Source: Rhodococcus sp. 14-2470-1b
GTDB lineage: Bacteria > Actinomycetota > Actinomycetes > Mycobacteriales > Mycobacteriaceae
Direction: 5' to 3'
Assembly (NCBI RefSeq): GCF_002259415.1
Contig: NZ_NPFY01000010.1
Location: 62,001-126,000 of the forward strand
Length of the DNA: 64,000 nt
Shown: piece by piece, positions 17,243 to 26,073 of the stretch
Numbering within the stretch: position 1 is the stretch's first letter
How the letters are laid out: each line of letters starts with the position of its first letter
Program-made: the position numbers and the translations under genes
The notes under the pieces: model-generated
The model's database searches: none
Seen by the model: the letters and a program-made list of their open reading frames with translations, nothing else
Told to the model about the DNA's origin: nothing

Positions 17243-18172
17243 ATGACTGTCACCCACGACGCCACCGAACTGGACACCGCGCGCGCACTGTTCCGCAACG
17301 AACTCGTCGAGGCCGGTCTGCTGGTCCCCAGTTCCGTCGAAGGTCTGTACGGCCGATCCGGCGAATTCGAGGACATCATCGAGACCATCGACGAGCGAGT
17401 GAAGGCTGCGGGTGCATCCGAGCACGGTTACGCCGCACCGAGATTCCGCTTCCCTCCGGTCTTTCCGCGCGAAGCCTTCGAGCGCACCGACTACATCGCG
17501 TCGTTCCCCAACCTCACCGGCGCGATCAACACGTTCGACGGGGACAACAAGGCTCACGCCGCACTCCTCGCCGACCGTTCGGAAGGCAAGGACTGGGATC
17601 ACCACCTCGAATCCGCGGGCACCATGCTGGTATCGGCCGCATGCCATCCCTCGTACTCGATGATGACCGGAACGTTGCCGGAGAACGGTCGCCTGCTCGA
17701 CATCTACGGCTACTGCTTCCGCCACGAGCCTGCCGTCGATCCCGCGCGGATGCAGGCCTTCCGGATGCACGAGTACGTGCGTGTCGGTACGCCCGACGAC
17801 GCCATCGCTCACCGAGAGCGGTGGGTCGACCGGGGACTGGAGGTCCTCGCCGATCTCGGGTTGGAGGCAGAGGCAGTCATCGCCAACGATCCCTTCTTCG
17901 GTCGCGCGGGCCGCATGCTGGCCGCGAACCAGAGAAACGAGAATCTCAAGACCGAACTCGTCGTGAAGCTCTACGGAGACCTCGACGACGGCACTGCGGT
18001 CGTCTCGTGCAACTGCCACCGTGACCACTTCGGGCACACTTTCGGGATTCACACCGTCGACGGCGAGCCCGCGCACAGTGCGTGCGTCGGATTCGGCATG
18101 GAGCGCATCGCGTTGGCGATGTTGCGCACGCATGGTCTCGACCGCAGCAAGTGGCCCGCCGCCCTGTCCTGA
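17243..18172 (+). CDS. Amino acid:[carrier protein] ligase, class II aaRS homologue
   Basis: 309-residue homologue of the catalytic core of atypical seryl-tRNA synthetases, without a tRNA-binding arm. Such enzymes activate a small amino acid (glycine or alanine in characterised rhizobial and agrobacterial cases) as adenylate and load it on the phosphopantetheine of a stand-alone carrier protein. Visible features: motif 2 region (CFRHEPAVDPARMQAFRMHEYVR), motif 3 (GFGMERIALAM) and the expected zinc ligands Cys134, Glu177 and Cys281, matching in order and spacing those of the Bradyrhizobium enzyme. Its start abuts the dehydrogenase stop. Amino acid specificity cannot be read from the sequence here. 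This gene defines the chemistry of the locus. Confidence 0.92.
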   Translation: MTVTHDATELDTARALFRNELVEAGLLVPSSVEGLYGRSGEFEDIIETIDERVKAAGASEHGYAAPRFRFPPVFPREAFERTDYIASFPNLTGAINTFDGDNKAHAALLADRSEGKDWDHHLESAGTMLVSAACHPSYSMMTGTLPENGRLLDIYGYCFRHEPAVDPARMQAFRMHEYVRVGTPDDAIAHRERWVDRGLEVLADLGLEAEAVIANDPFFGRAGRMLAANQRNENLKTELVVKLYGDLDDGTAVVSCNCHRDHFGHTFGIHTVDGEPAHSACVGFGMERIALAMLRTHGLDRSKWPAALS

Positions 18173-18282
18173 GCTCCAGGTCGGTCCCACCGCCACAGCC
18201 ATCTCTCTCAGCTCGTCTCCCCCTCGACCCGATAGGCCGGGAGTGCAGCCTGCAGGAACGACCCGATAGGAAGGACGCCGAA

Positions 18283-20079
18283 GTGAACAGTCGAAGTACT
18301 GCCCTGCACAACGCCGACGTGGCCCGCGCGGCCGATCCGACTGCCGAGGGGAAGTATTCGACGTGGTTCGGGCCCGAGGACGCAGGCCTCTTCGGGACGG
18401 TTCACGTTCCCGCCGGTGGCCTCGCGCGGGGCGCAGTCGTCCTCTGCCCGCCTCTCGGTAAGGAGCAGGTCGACTCCTATCGCGGCATGACGCTTCTGGC
18501 GCAGAAACTGTGCGCACGAGGGCTTCTGGTCCTTCGATTCGATTATGCCGGTACCGGTGACTCGTACGGAGCACAGGATGCACCGGACAACGTCGCACTG
18601 TGGCAGCGCAGCATCGCGACGGCCGTCGATTACGTGCGCGGATGCGGCGTCACCGACGTCGCATTGGTAGGGCTACGTGCGGGTGCACTGCTGGCCGCGT
18701 CCGTTGCTTCGGACGTCGGACCTCTCACTGCGATCACCCTGTGGGATCCTGTGGTGCGCGGCCGGTCCTACGTCCACGAGCAGAAGGCCCTGTACTCGGT
18801 CAGCGTGACCCAGGACTCGGACGCCGACCCCAGAGTGTCGATCATCGGCGCCGTACTGCACCCCGATGCCGCGAAAGCGCTCGGACGCCTGGACACCACC
18901 GCGCTGCCGTCGCTCACGGCACCCGTCCTGGTTGCGACCAGATCCGAGCGGGCCGACTCCAAGCCGATTCGCACCGTCGTCGCGAACCAGAACGCCGACG
19001 AACACACATTGTCCCGCCACGACGCGTTTCTCGAACCGAGCGATTTCGAGGTCGAGCTTCCGACGTCGGACATCGTGTACATCGCGGAGTGGATTGCCGA
19101 CAAGTTCGGCGCCGACGCCGGCGAGGTGTCCGTACCGTTGCGCGCCGTCTCGAACCTCGGCACGGTCCGTGAGGAGATCGAATCTCTCGGTCCCGACGCA
19201 CTGTTCGGCATTCGCACGTACTCGTCGGAGTGCATTCCCGGCGGACCGACGGTCGTGTTCTATCCGACAGCGAACGAGCACCGCGTCGGCCCGGTCCGAA
19301 GTTGGGTCGAGTTGTCGAGAGTGCTTGCTGCACAGGGCGTATCGACACTGCGTTTCGACCGCCGCGGTACCGGCGAAAGCGGCGAGGTCCTCGACGACGA
19401 GATCACCCGGCTCTACAGCGACGCGGGCAACGAGGACGCTCTCGCTGCCGTCCGAGCAGCAGGAACTGCGCCGCGGAACGTCATGGTTGCCGGCATGTGC
19501 TCGGGCTCGTGGTACTCCAGCTACGCCGCACGCGAGTTGGGCGTCGGCTCCGCTGTCTTGCTCAACACACTCGACTGGACGACGAAGCGCCTGGAATTCG
19601 TCAAACGATCCTCGATGCACACCGAGGACACAGGTCTGCGCGGCAAAGCTCTCGACGCACTCCACGACATCGGAGTCACAGTGAAGAACCGCGCGCAGTC
19701 GGCCATGCCGTACCCACTGTGGTTCTGGCTCGGAAACCGCGGGCTGATTCAGGTGCCGGAGATCTCCCTGCGTCTGCTCGAAGCCGGCAACGTGCGCACC
19801 ACCGTGCTTCTCTCACCCACCGACACTGCGTGGTTCGTCGACAACCGCGGTCCCGAAGGGATGGAACGGCTGCGCGGTAAGCGTGCGACGAGGCGTCGAC
19901 ACGGCGGGGCGGCGCGGCCGGCTGTCGTGAAGTCCTTCGACAGTGGTGACCACTCGCTGTACGGCCGAGACCTGCGAGAGACCGTGCGCGCCGAGTTGCT
20001 CCAGGCTGCCGCCGAGTCCTTCGACATCGACATCGTCTCTGCATCGCCTCCCGTGCCGATCGGGTGGAATCGGCTGTGA
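18283..20079 (+). CDS. Fusion of two alpha/beta hydrolases resembling exosortase-A-associated hydrolases 2 and 1
   Basis: 598-residue protein with two alpha/beta hydrolase domains. Domain 1 (about 25-285) has FDYAGTGDS and, at the nucleophile elbow, GLRAG (130-134) with Arg where Ser is usual. Domain 2 (about 300-598) has FDRRGTGES, the elbow GMCSG (404-408) with Cys406 as candidate nucleophile, SPTD near 514 and His557 in SGDHSL. The elbows GLRxGALLA and GxCxG are, to my recollection, the signatures of two separate hydrolases always paired in proteobacterial exosortase-A exopolysaccharide loci (TIGR03101 and TIGR03100); here they are fused. I chose GTG 18283, with aggaagga upstream. The next gene overlaps by GTGA. 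A thioesterase or acyl-transfer role on carrier-bound cargo is inferred. Confidence 0.8.
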   Translation: MNSRSTALHNADVARAADPTAEGKYSTWFGPEDAGLFGTVHVPAGGLARGAVVLCPPLGKEQVDSYRGMTLLAQKLCARGLLVLRFDYAGTGDSYGAQDAPDNVALWQRSIATAVDYVRGCGVTDVALVGLRAGALLAASVASDVGPLTAITLWDPVVRGRSYVHEQKALYSVSVTQDSDADPRVSIIGAVLHPDAAKALGRLDTTALPSLTAPVLVATRSERADSKPIRTVVANQNADEHTLSRHDAFLEPSDFEVELPTSDIVYIAEWIADKFGADAGEVSVPLRAVSNLGTVREEIESLGPDALFGIRTYSSECIPGGPTVVFYPTANEHRVGPVRSWVELSRVLAAQGVSTLRFDRRGTGESGEVLDDEITRLYSDAGNEDALAAVRAAGTAPRNVMVAGMCSGSWYSSYAARELGVGSAVLLNTLDWTTKRLEFVKRSSMHTEDTGLRGKALDALHDIGVTVKNRAQSAMPYPLWFWLGNRGLIQVPEISLRLLEAGNVRTTVLLSPTDTAWFVDNRGPEGMERLRGKRATRRRHGGAARPAVVKSFDSGDHSLYGRDLRETVRAELLQAAAESFDIDIVSASPPVPIGWNRL

Positions 20080-21734
20080 AGCACCGCGCTCCGAAAATTG
20101 CTCCGCCCCGGCACGACAATCTGCAACGGCTCGAGTGGTATCCGCTCGAACCGGTTCGCTGGGACATGGGTCTCATGGCTCACACCATGCCGATCCAGAA
20201 AGTGCAGGCACCCGAGCCTCATCTGCACGGCACCCCGCTGCTGCAGTCCGCGAACCTGGACACGTCCGCGCAGAGCACGTCGGACACCGACACCAAGAGC
20301 TCCGACCGCAATCTTGCGCTGAACTCGTTGGCGATGATGCTCTCCACCGTCGTGACCGGCGGTCTCGGTCTGTTGTTCTGGGCCGCAGCCGGACGCCTCT
20401 ACCCGGTCGCGGAGGTAGGCAGCGCGTCAGCCGTGATCACGTCTGCGGTGATGCTCTCGACCCTGTCCAACTTGAGCCTCGGGTCGATGTACGAACGCTT
20501 CCTTCCGGTTTCCGGCAGGCTCGCCAAGTCCTTCGTCGTGCGGGGGTACATCACTGTCACGGCGTTCGCGTTCCTGCTGGGCTGCGGATTTCTCCTCGTC
20601 GCACCGGTGGACAAGATGTTCACGACCACGGCCGAGATCGTGTCGTTCCCACCTTTCGTCGCGGTTCTCGCTGTCTTCGCGCTGCAGGACCAGACGTCGT
20701 CCGGGCTGGGAGTCGCGCGGTGGGCTGCCGGAAAGAACGTCTTTCACGCTGTCGTGAAGTTCGCTCTCCTGCTTGCTCTGTTCTCGACCGCGCGCAGCAC
20801 CTCGATCATCGCGGCGTGGGCAGTCCCCGCGGTCATCGCATCGGTCGTCGTCTTCCGAGCGATTCTGAAGAACCTCAGGAACGAGCCGCGCTACAAGTCG
20901 GAGCCGGATCTTCCTCCGAGGCGTGAACTGTGGTCCTACTTCGGTTCCGCTTACGGCATCACTGCGCTGGGCTCGCTCGCTCCGTTGCTCGTCCCGATGA
21001 TCGTGGTGGCCACCCTGGGGGCCGAGGACAACGCGTACTTCTCGTTGACATGGTCGATCGTGAGCGCGCTCTACATTCTCATCAGCGTGCTCGTCGGTCC
21101 GTTCGTCGCCGAAGTCGCGGCCAACCCCGAGCAGTTCAACCGACTCACCAAGCGATTCATGACGATGGTGTGCATCGTGGCCATCGGCGGTTCCTTCTTC
21201 CTCGCCGTCATCGCACCGTTCGGTCTGGGCATCGTCGGCGAGCAGTACCGCGAGAACGGCACCATCATCGTCCAGCTGGCGGCAGTGACGATTCCGCTGT
21301 CGGTCATCGGCTCGCTGTACGACGGCCTGGCACGTGTGCAGCGCCGCATGCGGCTCGCCGTCGTCGTTCAAGTGGTTGCCACGACGATCATCATCGTCGG
21401 CTCACTGACTCTGTCGTCCACGCTCGGGATCGCTGCCGTCGGGTGGGCGTACCTCGCCGCGGAAGCGTTCGGCGCGCTCGTGTTGATAGTTCCGTTGATC
21501 AAGTGGATCCGTGAATTGTCCTCGCGCGGCGAAGAGCCGCCCGAGGACCCGTTCCCGCCCAGCGGCCCGTACCCACCACCACCTGCACGCGACGACTCGC
21601 CTCGTGATTTCGGTCCACCGACGCACCGCACCCAGGATCGTGAATTCAGTTCGGCCGGTGCTCATCACCTCCGAACCGTGGACCCGCTACGCACTCCTTA
21701 TCGAAAACCTGCACCCGGAAGGGGCGCACCGTGA
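20076..21734 (+). CDS. Polysaccharide/lipid-linked glycan flippase (MOP superfamily, Wzx-like)
   Basis: About 552-residue membrane protein with a soluble N-terminus of about 75 residues, about twelve membrane helices (about 80-490) and a cytoplasmic Pro-rich C-terminus. Sequence such as NLALNSLAMMLSTVVTGGLGLLFWAAAGRLYP resembles oligosaccharide flippases and MurJ-type MOP transporters, which move lipid-linked glycans across the membrane. GTG 20076 overlaps the upstream stop as GTGA with GGTGG eight bases before it; an in-frame GTG at 20064 is the alternative. Placement beside carrier-loading enzymes and glycosyltransferases suggests it exports the product of this locus. The next gene again overlaps by GTGA. 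Confidence 0.8.
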   Translation: MKHRAPKIAPPRHDNLQRLEWYPLEPVRWDMGLMAHTMPIQKVQAPEPHLHGTPLLQSANLDTSAQSTSDTDTKSSDRNLALNSLAMMLSTVVTGGLGLLFWAAAGRLYPVAEVGSASAVITSAVMLSTLSNLSLGSMYERFLPVSGRLAKSFVVRGYITVTAFAFLLGCGFLLVAPVDKMFTTTAEIVSFPPFVAVLAVFALQDQTSSGLGVARWAAGKNVFHAVVKFALLLALFSTARSTSIIAAWAVPAVIASVVVFRAILKNLRNEPRYKSEPDLPPRRELWSYFGSAYGITALGSLAPLLVPMIVVATLGAEDNAYFSLTWSIVSALYILISVLVGPFVAEVAANPEQFNRLTKRFMTMVCIVAIGGSFFLAVIAPFGLGIVGEQYRENGTIIVQLAAVTIPLSVIGSLYDGLARVQRRMRLAVVVQVVATTIIIVGSLTLSSTLGIAAVGWAYLAAEAFGALVLIVPLIKWIRELSSRGEEPPEDPFPPSGPYPPPPARDDSPRDFGPPTHRTQDREFSSAGAHHLRTVDPLRTPYRKPAPGRGAP

Positions 21735-23002
21735 GCCCAGCGAAATACAAGGCCAGCGCGATGGACATGTTGCGTTCGGAGGGCCGGATCGTCTGTGCTC
21801 TCGGACCGGCGGACTTCGGTGGGATCGACCGTGTCGGGGAACGGCTGCGACGGCTCGCGTCCTCTGGACGATCCAGCCGTCTCGGGTTGCGGGTCGACCC
21901 CGCCTCGCGCAGGTGGTCCTACCGACCGGAATCGGTCTGTGACCACGTCACGGAAGCGGCCCCGATCGGCCGCGCCGACGTGGTCGGTCAGCTGGAGCAG
22001 CTTTCTGCGTCGGTGTCGACCGATGTACCGATCCGCGTTGTTCTCGCCGGGGAGTACTTGCTGTTGGATCTGTCGCACGGATTCAGCGATGCTGTTCTGC
22101 CGATCGAGCTGTTCGCCTTTCTCGCGGATCCTGTTGCGGTTCCTGACCTTCCGAGTTGGGCGAAGGCACGTACGCTTCGCAACCCGCTTCCACGTGCACT
22201 GGCCGGTTGGATGGCGCGTAACCCCGGGAAGGTCGTCGACGTCGTCTACGGCAAGTTCGGCAACCCCCCGGCCGAACTCGTGGCACCTGCGTTGGCGCCG
22301 ATGGAACAGGCACGGGTGCCGTGGGAACGCTCGCCTGCCGTGGCGACGGCAACGTCGTCTGCCGGTGCGCCCGCGGCGATCCGCGCTTGGCGGCGGGAGA
22401 ATCTCCCAGAAGTGTCCGTCACGTCCATTCTGTGCGCGGCAATCGCAACTGCCCTGTCCGCACGCGGTATCTCGACATCCTTTTCGGCTGGGTTTCTGTT
22501 CGACTGCAGGCGTTATCTGCGGACCGACGGCATCGTGCTCGGCAACTTCGCAGTCGGAATCGACTTCGAGGGGATCGACCCGACGAACGCCACCGCACTG
22601 CACGAATCCGTTGCGCACGCCATCGACAAGGGCCGCCCGCTCGCTGCCGGTGCCCTCAGCACGATGACCTACCTGCGCACCCGCTCCGCTCTTCCGGCCA
22701 TCGCGACCACCACGGCTCCCGCGACTGCCGATGCGCGGCTGACGTTCTCCGACGTCGGGCGCATTCCACAGCTCGACGGCATCGCGTGGACGGCAGATCC
22801 GGAAGCGAGTGTCTTCGCTCCGCTCAGCGAGCCGAGCCTTCCGGAGTCCATCGTCATCACCGCGATGCACATTCGCGACGTGTTTCACGTGACCGCGTCG
22901 TTCCACGACAATTTCTTCGACCGTGACGCAGTACAGTCCGCGTTGAACTTGGCGATGTCCGATCCCACTGCTCTACTCACTGCGCAGGAAGTGTCCCGAT
23001 GA
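21731..23002 (+). CDS. HxxxD acyltransferase (condensation/PapA/CAT-like superfamily)
   Basis: 423-residue protein with the hallmark HxxxD motif, His116 to Asp120 in LSHGFSDAVLP, preceded by a beta strand (YLLLDLS). A later segment, LRTDGIVLGNFAVGIDFEG, resembles the region before the solvent-channel motif of condensation domains and polyketide-associated acyltransferases. Enzymes of this superfamily transfer an acyl or aminoacyl group from CoA or a carrier protein to a hydroxyl or amine. In this operon the donor is most simply the aminoacyl carrier protein and the acceptor a sugar or lipid, which is inference. It starts at GTG 21731 inside the stop of the flippase gene and ends with an ATGA overlap. 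Confidence 0.75.
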   Translation: MSPAKYKASAMDMLRSEGRIVCALGPADFGGIDRVGERLRRLASSGRSSRLGLRVDPASRRWSYRPESVCDHVTEAAPIGRADVVGQLEQLSASVSTDVPIRVVLAGEYLLLDLSHGFSDAVLPIELFAFLADPVAVPDLPSWAKARTLRNPLPRALAGWMARNPGKVVDVVYGKFGNPPAELVAPALAPMEQARVPWERSPAVATATSSAGAPAAIRAWRRENLPEVSVTSILCAAIATALSARGISTSFSAGFLFDCRRYLRTDGIVLGNFAVGIDFEGIDPTNATALHESVAHAIDKGRPLAAGALSTMTYLRTRSALPAIATTTAPATADARLTFSDVGRIPQLDGIAWTADPEASVFAPLSEPSLPESIVITAMHIRDVFHVTASFHDNFFDRDAVQSALNLAMSDPTALLTAQEVSR

Positions 23003-23793
23003 GCATTCAAATGCAGCAGGCCCGTAGGGCTCTGCGCGGCAAACCGACCACCGGACCGGACGCGTCCCTGTGGGCACGCATCGGCTACTGGGCCGGTTTG
23101 TCGGTAGTTCAACTGTTCGTGTTCGAGTTCGTCGTCGCGGCCACGTGGCGAGGTCTCTACAGCTACCGGACCAACTTCATCAGTGAGCTCGGCGTTCCGT
23201 TCTGCGGCCCGACAGGCAACTGGCCGTGCAGCAAGCTGTACGTTCTGGCCGACGTCTCGATCGCGCTGGTCGGCGTCGCCCTCGTCGTGGCGGCCGTGGC
23301 GTGGATGGTCACCGGGGTGCTCGACGTCCGCGGCGGCGTCCTCCTTGCCGTCGCCGGACTGGGCGCCGTCGTCGCCGGGTCGATCAATCAGGGTCTGAAC
23401 TACAGCGTGCACTCGTTCGGCGCGACGTTGATGTTCGTCGTCGGCTCGCTCGGACTGATCGTGGCGGGTGGGCATCGCTCCCTGCACCGTACGGTCCGGA
23501 TCACGGTCACGACCCTCGGGTGGATCGGATTGGCCGCATCGTTGTTCTTCATCGGTGGACACAACTTCGGATTGGGCATCGGAACCATCGAACGCGTCGT
23601 CGTGTACGCGATTCTCGTCGCGACGGTCGTTCTCGCGGTCGCGCACCACAGGACTGCGCGCCGGCTGAAAATCCTGGACACCGTGGCGACGGGCAGTGTG
23701 GTGACGGGCAGTGAGGCGACGGACTCCGCTGCTGCCAGTGCTACCGACGAGCGTCCGATCTACGGCAGCACGAATGCCGAATGGCGCCGATGA
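22999..23793 (+). CDS. DUF998 family membrane protein
   Basis: 264-residue protein with about six membrane helices between residues 25 and 220. The first loop carries SYRTNFISELG, the recurring signature of DUF998 proteins, together with paired cysteines (FCGPTGNWPCSK). The C-terminus (about 225-264) is Ser/Thr-rich and cytoplasmic or exterior depending on topology. The family function is unknown; members occur beside envelope and lipid-modification genes. The start overlaps the preceding stop by ATGA and the end overlaps the GH16 start by ATGA, so it belongs to the operon. Confidence 0.82.
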   Translation: MSIQMQQARRALRGKPTTGPDASLWARIGYWAGLSVVQLFVFEFVVAATWRGLYSYRTNFISELGVPFCGPTGNWPCSKLYVLADVSIALVGVALVVAAVAWMVTGVLDVRGGVLLAVAGLGAVVAGSINQGLNYSVHSFGATLMFVVGSLGLIVAGGHRSLHRTVRITVTTLGWIGLAASLFFIGGHNFGLGIGTIERVVVYAILVATVVLAVAHHRTARRLKILDTVATGSVVTGSEATDSAAASATDERPIYGSTNAEWRR

Positions 23794-24725
23794 CCCATCG
23801 CTATGATCCGCCGACGGTCGAGGTATCACGACTTCCGTCCGCCGGGACTCCCCCGCGTCCCTCGCGTCCCCCGCGTCGACTGTGGCCGTCGTTCGCAGTC
23901 CTGGCTGTGGTCGTGCTGCTGCTCGTCGGGGCGGGTGTCGTTGCCTACCGTGAATTGTGGCCGCAGTCCGACGCCACCGGTTCGCAGGCCTCGGACGGTG
24001 AAGCAGTGAACGGTTTCACGGTCTACGACCAGTTCGACGGGCCGTCCGGATCGAGGATCGACTCCAGCAGTTGGAGTTACGACACCGGCCAGACGGGCTG
24101 GGGCAACAACGAGAAGCAGAACTACACCGACTCGGTCGGCAATGCGTATCAGGACGGATCCGGCAACATGTCGATATCGGCGCTGCGCACACCGGACGGT
24201 TACACCTCGGCGCGAGTGACGACCAAGGACAAGTTCGAGTTCACCTACGGCCGTGTGGAAGCGCGCATCAAGATGCCGGCAGGTGCGGGACTACATCCGG
24301 CGTTCTGGATGCTCGGGACCGACATCGACGATGTCGGATGGCCGATTTCCGGCGAGATCGACGTGATCGAGACGCTGAACGAGGCGGACAACTATCACAT
24401 CGGCGTGCACGCCCCGCAGGCAGAGAGTTTGAACAGCCAGAAAGTCCAGCTGGCCGGTTATCCCGCCAACAACCTGGCCGACGAATACCACGTCTACTGG
24501 GTCGAGAAATCGCCGCAGAAGATAGTGATCGGAATGGACGATCAGGTCCTGCAGACGGTCACGCCGGCAGATCTCGACGGCGGCTCCGAATACTGGGTGT
24601 TCGACAAGCCGTTCTACCTGTTGTTCAACGTCGCAGTTGCAGGCGACTGGCCCGGCCCGACCGACGCCGACACCGAATTTCCCGCGACGATGTCCGTCGA
24701 CTGGGTCCGATACCGAACCGACTGA
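23790..24725 (+). CDS. Membrane-anchored glycoside hydrolase family 16
   Basis: 311-residue protein: short Pro-rich cytoplasmic head, one membrane helix (about 34-53), then an extracytoplasmic GH16 jelly-roll domain (about 75-311). The catalytic signature GEIDVIE places nucleophile Glu189, assisting Asp191 and acid/base Glu194. GH16 enzymes hydrolyse or transglycosylate beta-1,3 or beta-1,4 glycans. Sitting in a glycan export operon, it may trim or re-link the exported polymer at the cell surface (inference). I chose ATG 23790, which overlaps the upstream stop as ATGA; an ATG three codons earlier is possible. A gap of 49 bp follows before the glycosyltransferase. Confidence 0.9.
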   Translation: MTHRYDPPTVEVSRLPSAGTPPRPSRPPRRLWPSFAVLAVVVLLLVGAGVVAYRELWPQSDATGSQASDGEAVNGFTVYDQFDGPSGSRIDSSSWSYDTGQTGWGNNEKQNYTDSVGNAYQDGSGNMSISALRTPDGYTSARVTTKDKFEFTYGRVEARIKMPAGAGLHPAFWMLGTDIDDVGWPISGEIDVIETLNEADNYHIGVHAPQAESLNSQKVQLAGYPANNLADEYHVYWVEKSPQKIVIGMDDQVLQTVTPADLDGGSEYWVFDKPFYLLFNVAVAGDWPGPTDADTEFPATMSVDWVRYRTD

Positions 24726-24774
24726 GTGCCCTGCTCGACGAGCACCCCCGTGCAGTACCGAAAGGATCTACCCC

Positions 24775-26073
24775 GTGCCGAAACCATCCGTTCTCCAACC
24801 GGCTCTCGTCAGCGCGCAGCCGCCCGAGTGGGACGGCGCAGTGTGGATCGGAGACGTCGACATAGAGGCCGAGCTGCCCGATCGTCTCGCCCTCGACGGC
24901 GCGAAGGGTTACTCACGGGCGCGGCTCCTCGTCCGTCGAGCTGCCGACCCGCTCGGTTTCGTCGATCTCCCGATCACCTCGGGTGGCGTCGACACTCATG
25001 AACTCGTCGAGGCCGTCCGCAAGCTCGACGTTCACGGCGGAGAATCGCTTCCGGAAGGTGACGGCACCGAGCCGGACATCACGGTCGTGATCTGTACCAG
25101 GGACCGGATCGATCATCTGCGTGGTGCGCTGGCGTCGGTTCTGGAGGTCGACTACCCGAGCTTCGAGGTCGTCGTCGTGGACAATGCGTCCGCAACCGAC
25201 GCGACCACGCGCTACGTCACCGAACTCGGTGATCCCCGTGTGCGCGTCGTGTCGGAACCGGTTGCCGGTCTGTCCCGCGCACGCAACACGGGGTTGCGCG
25301 CGGCACGGCACTCGATCGTCGCGTTCACCGACGACGATGTCGTGGTCGACGCACGGTGGTTGTCTTCGATAGCTCGAGGTTTTGCACGGAACTCCCGCGT
25401 CGCGTGTGTCTCGGGGATCGTTCCGAGCGGTGAGATCCGCACTCAGGCCCAGGCCTACTTCGATCGACGTGTCGGCTGGGCTAGCTCGGTCACGCCCCGT
25501 ATCTTCTCGCTCGCGGATCCGCCTGCGGATGTTCCTCTGTTCCCGTTTCAGGTCGGCATCTACGGGACCGGTGCGAATTTCGCGGTGCGTCGAGACCGGA
25601 TGTTCGACCTCGGCGGTTTCGACGAGGCTCTGGGCGTCGGGTCGCCGACGAACGGCGGCGAGGATCTGGACATGTTCTTCCGCGTCCTGATGGCCGGGGA
25701 CAAGTTGGTGTACGAGCCTGCCGCGATCGTATGGCACCGGCACCGTGCGGATTCCGACGCGTTGGCCGTCCAGGCCAGGGGGTACGGACTCGGTTTGGGT
25801 GCATGGTTGACGACGGTGGCGACGAACCGGCGCTCGGCATTGCTGGCGGCGAAGGTCGCGTTCCGTCGGCTGGGCAGCACTGTCGTGCTGTCCGCGAGGA
25901 TGTCCAAGGTCGCTTCTCCTCCCGAGGATCTCGCGAGCGATCTACCCGACGGCATCGGCAGAATGGAACTACTGTCCATCGCGAAGGGCCCTGGTGCGCT
26001 GCGGCGCAGCCGTAAGGAAGGGCGTAAGCGTCAGCCGTTGTTGGAGGTGAACCGTGCCCCAGTCATCGGTTGA
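24775..26073 (+). CDS. Glycosyltransferase family 2
   Basis: 432-residue cytoplasmic glycosyltransferase. A roughly 95-residue N-terminal extension of unknown role (starting after GTG 24775, with a gaaagga ribosome site) precedes a GT-A catalytic domain: DITVVICTRDR at 101, VVVVDNAS at 132, SRARNTGL at 168 and the nucleotide/metal motif DDD at 186-188. The acceptor-side motif GGEDLDMFFR is also typical of GT2. The C-terminus is basic and helical (RRSRKEGRKRQ), suggesting membrane-surface association. It overlaps the next gene by 20 bp, so the two are translationally linked. The sugar donor cannot be inferred. Confidence 0.9.
   Translation: MPKPSVLQPALVSAQPPEWDGAVWIGDVDIEAELPDRLALDGAKGYSRARLLVRRAADPLGFVDLPITSGGVDTHELVEAVRKLDVHGGESLPEGDGTEPDITVVICTRDRIDHLRGALASVLEVDYPSFEVVVVDNASATDATTRYVTELGDPRVRVVSEPVAGLSRARNTGLRAARHSIVAFTDDDVVVDARWLSSIARGFARNSRVACVSGIVPSGEIRTQAQAYFDRRVGWASSVTPRIFSLADPPADVPLFPFQVGIYGTGANFAVRRDRMFDLGGFDEALGVGSPTNGGEDLDMFFRVLMAGDKLVYEPAAIVWHRHRADSDALAVQARGYGLGLGAWLTTVATNRRSALLAAKVAFRRLGSTVVLSARMSKVASPPEDLASDLPDGIGRMELLSIAKGPGALRRSRKEGRKRQPLLEVNRAPVIG

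Noticed and set aside
16907..18598. Minus-strand frame of 563 codons
   Set aside because: Antisense to the dehydrogenase and ligase genes, which carry clear motifs and start/stop coupling.
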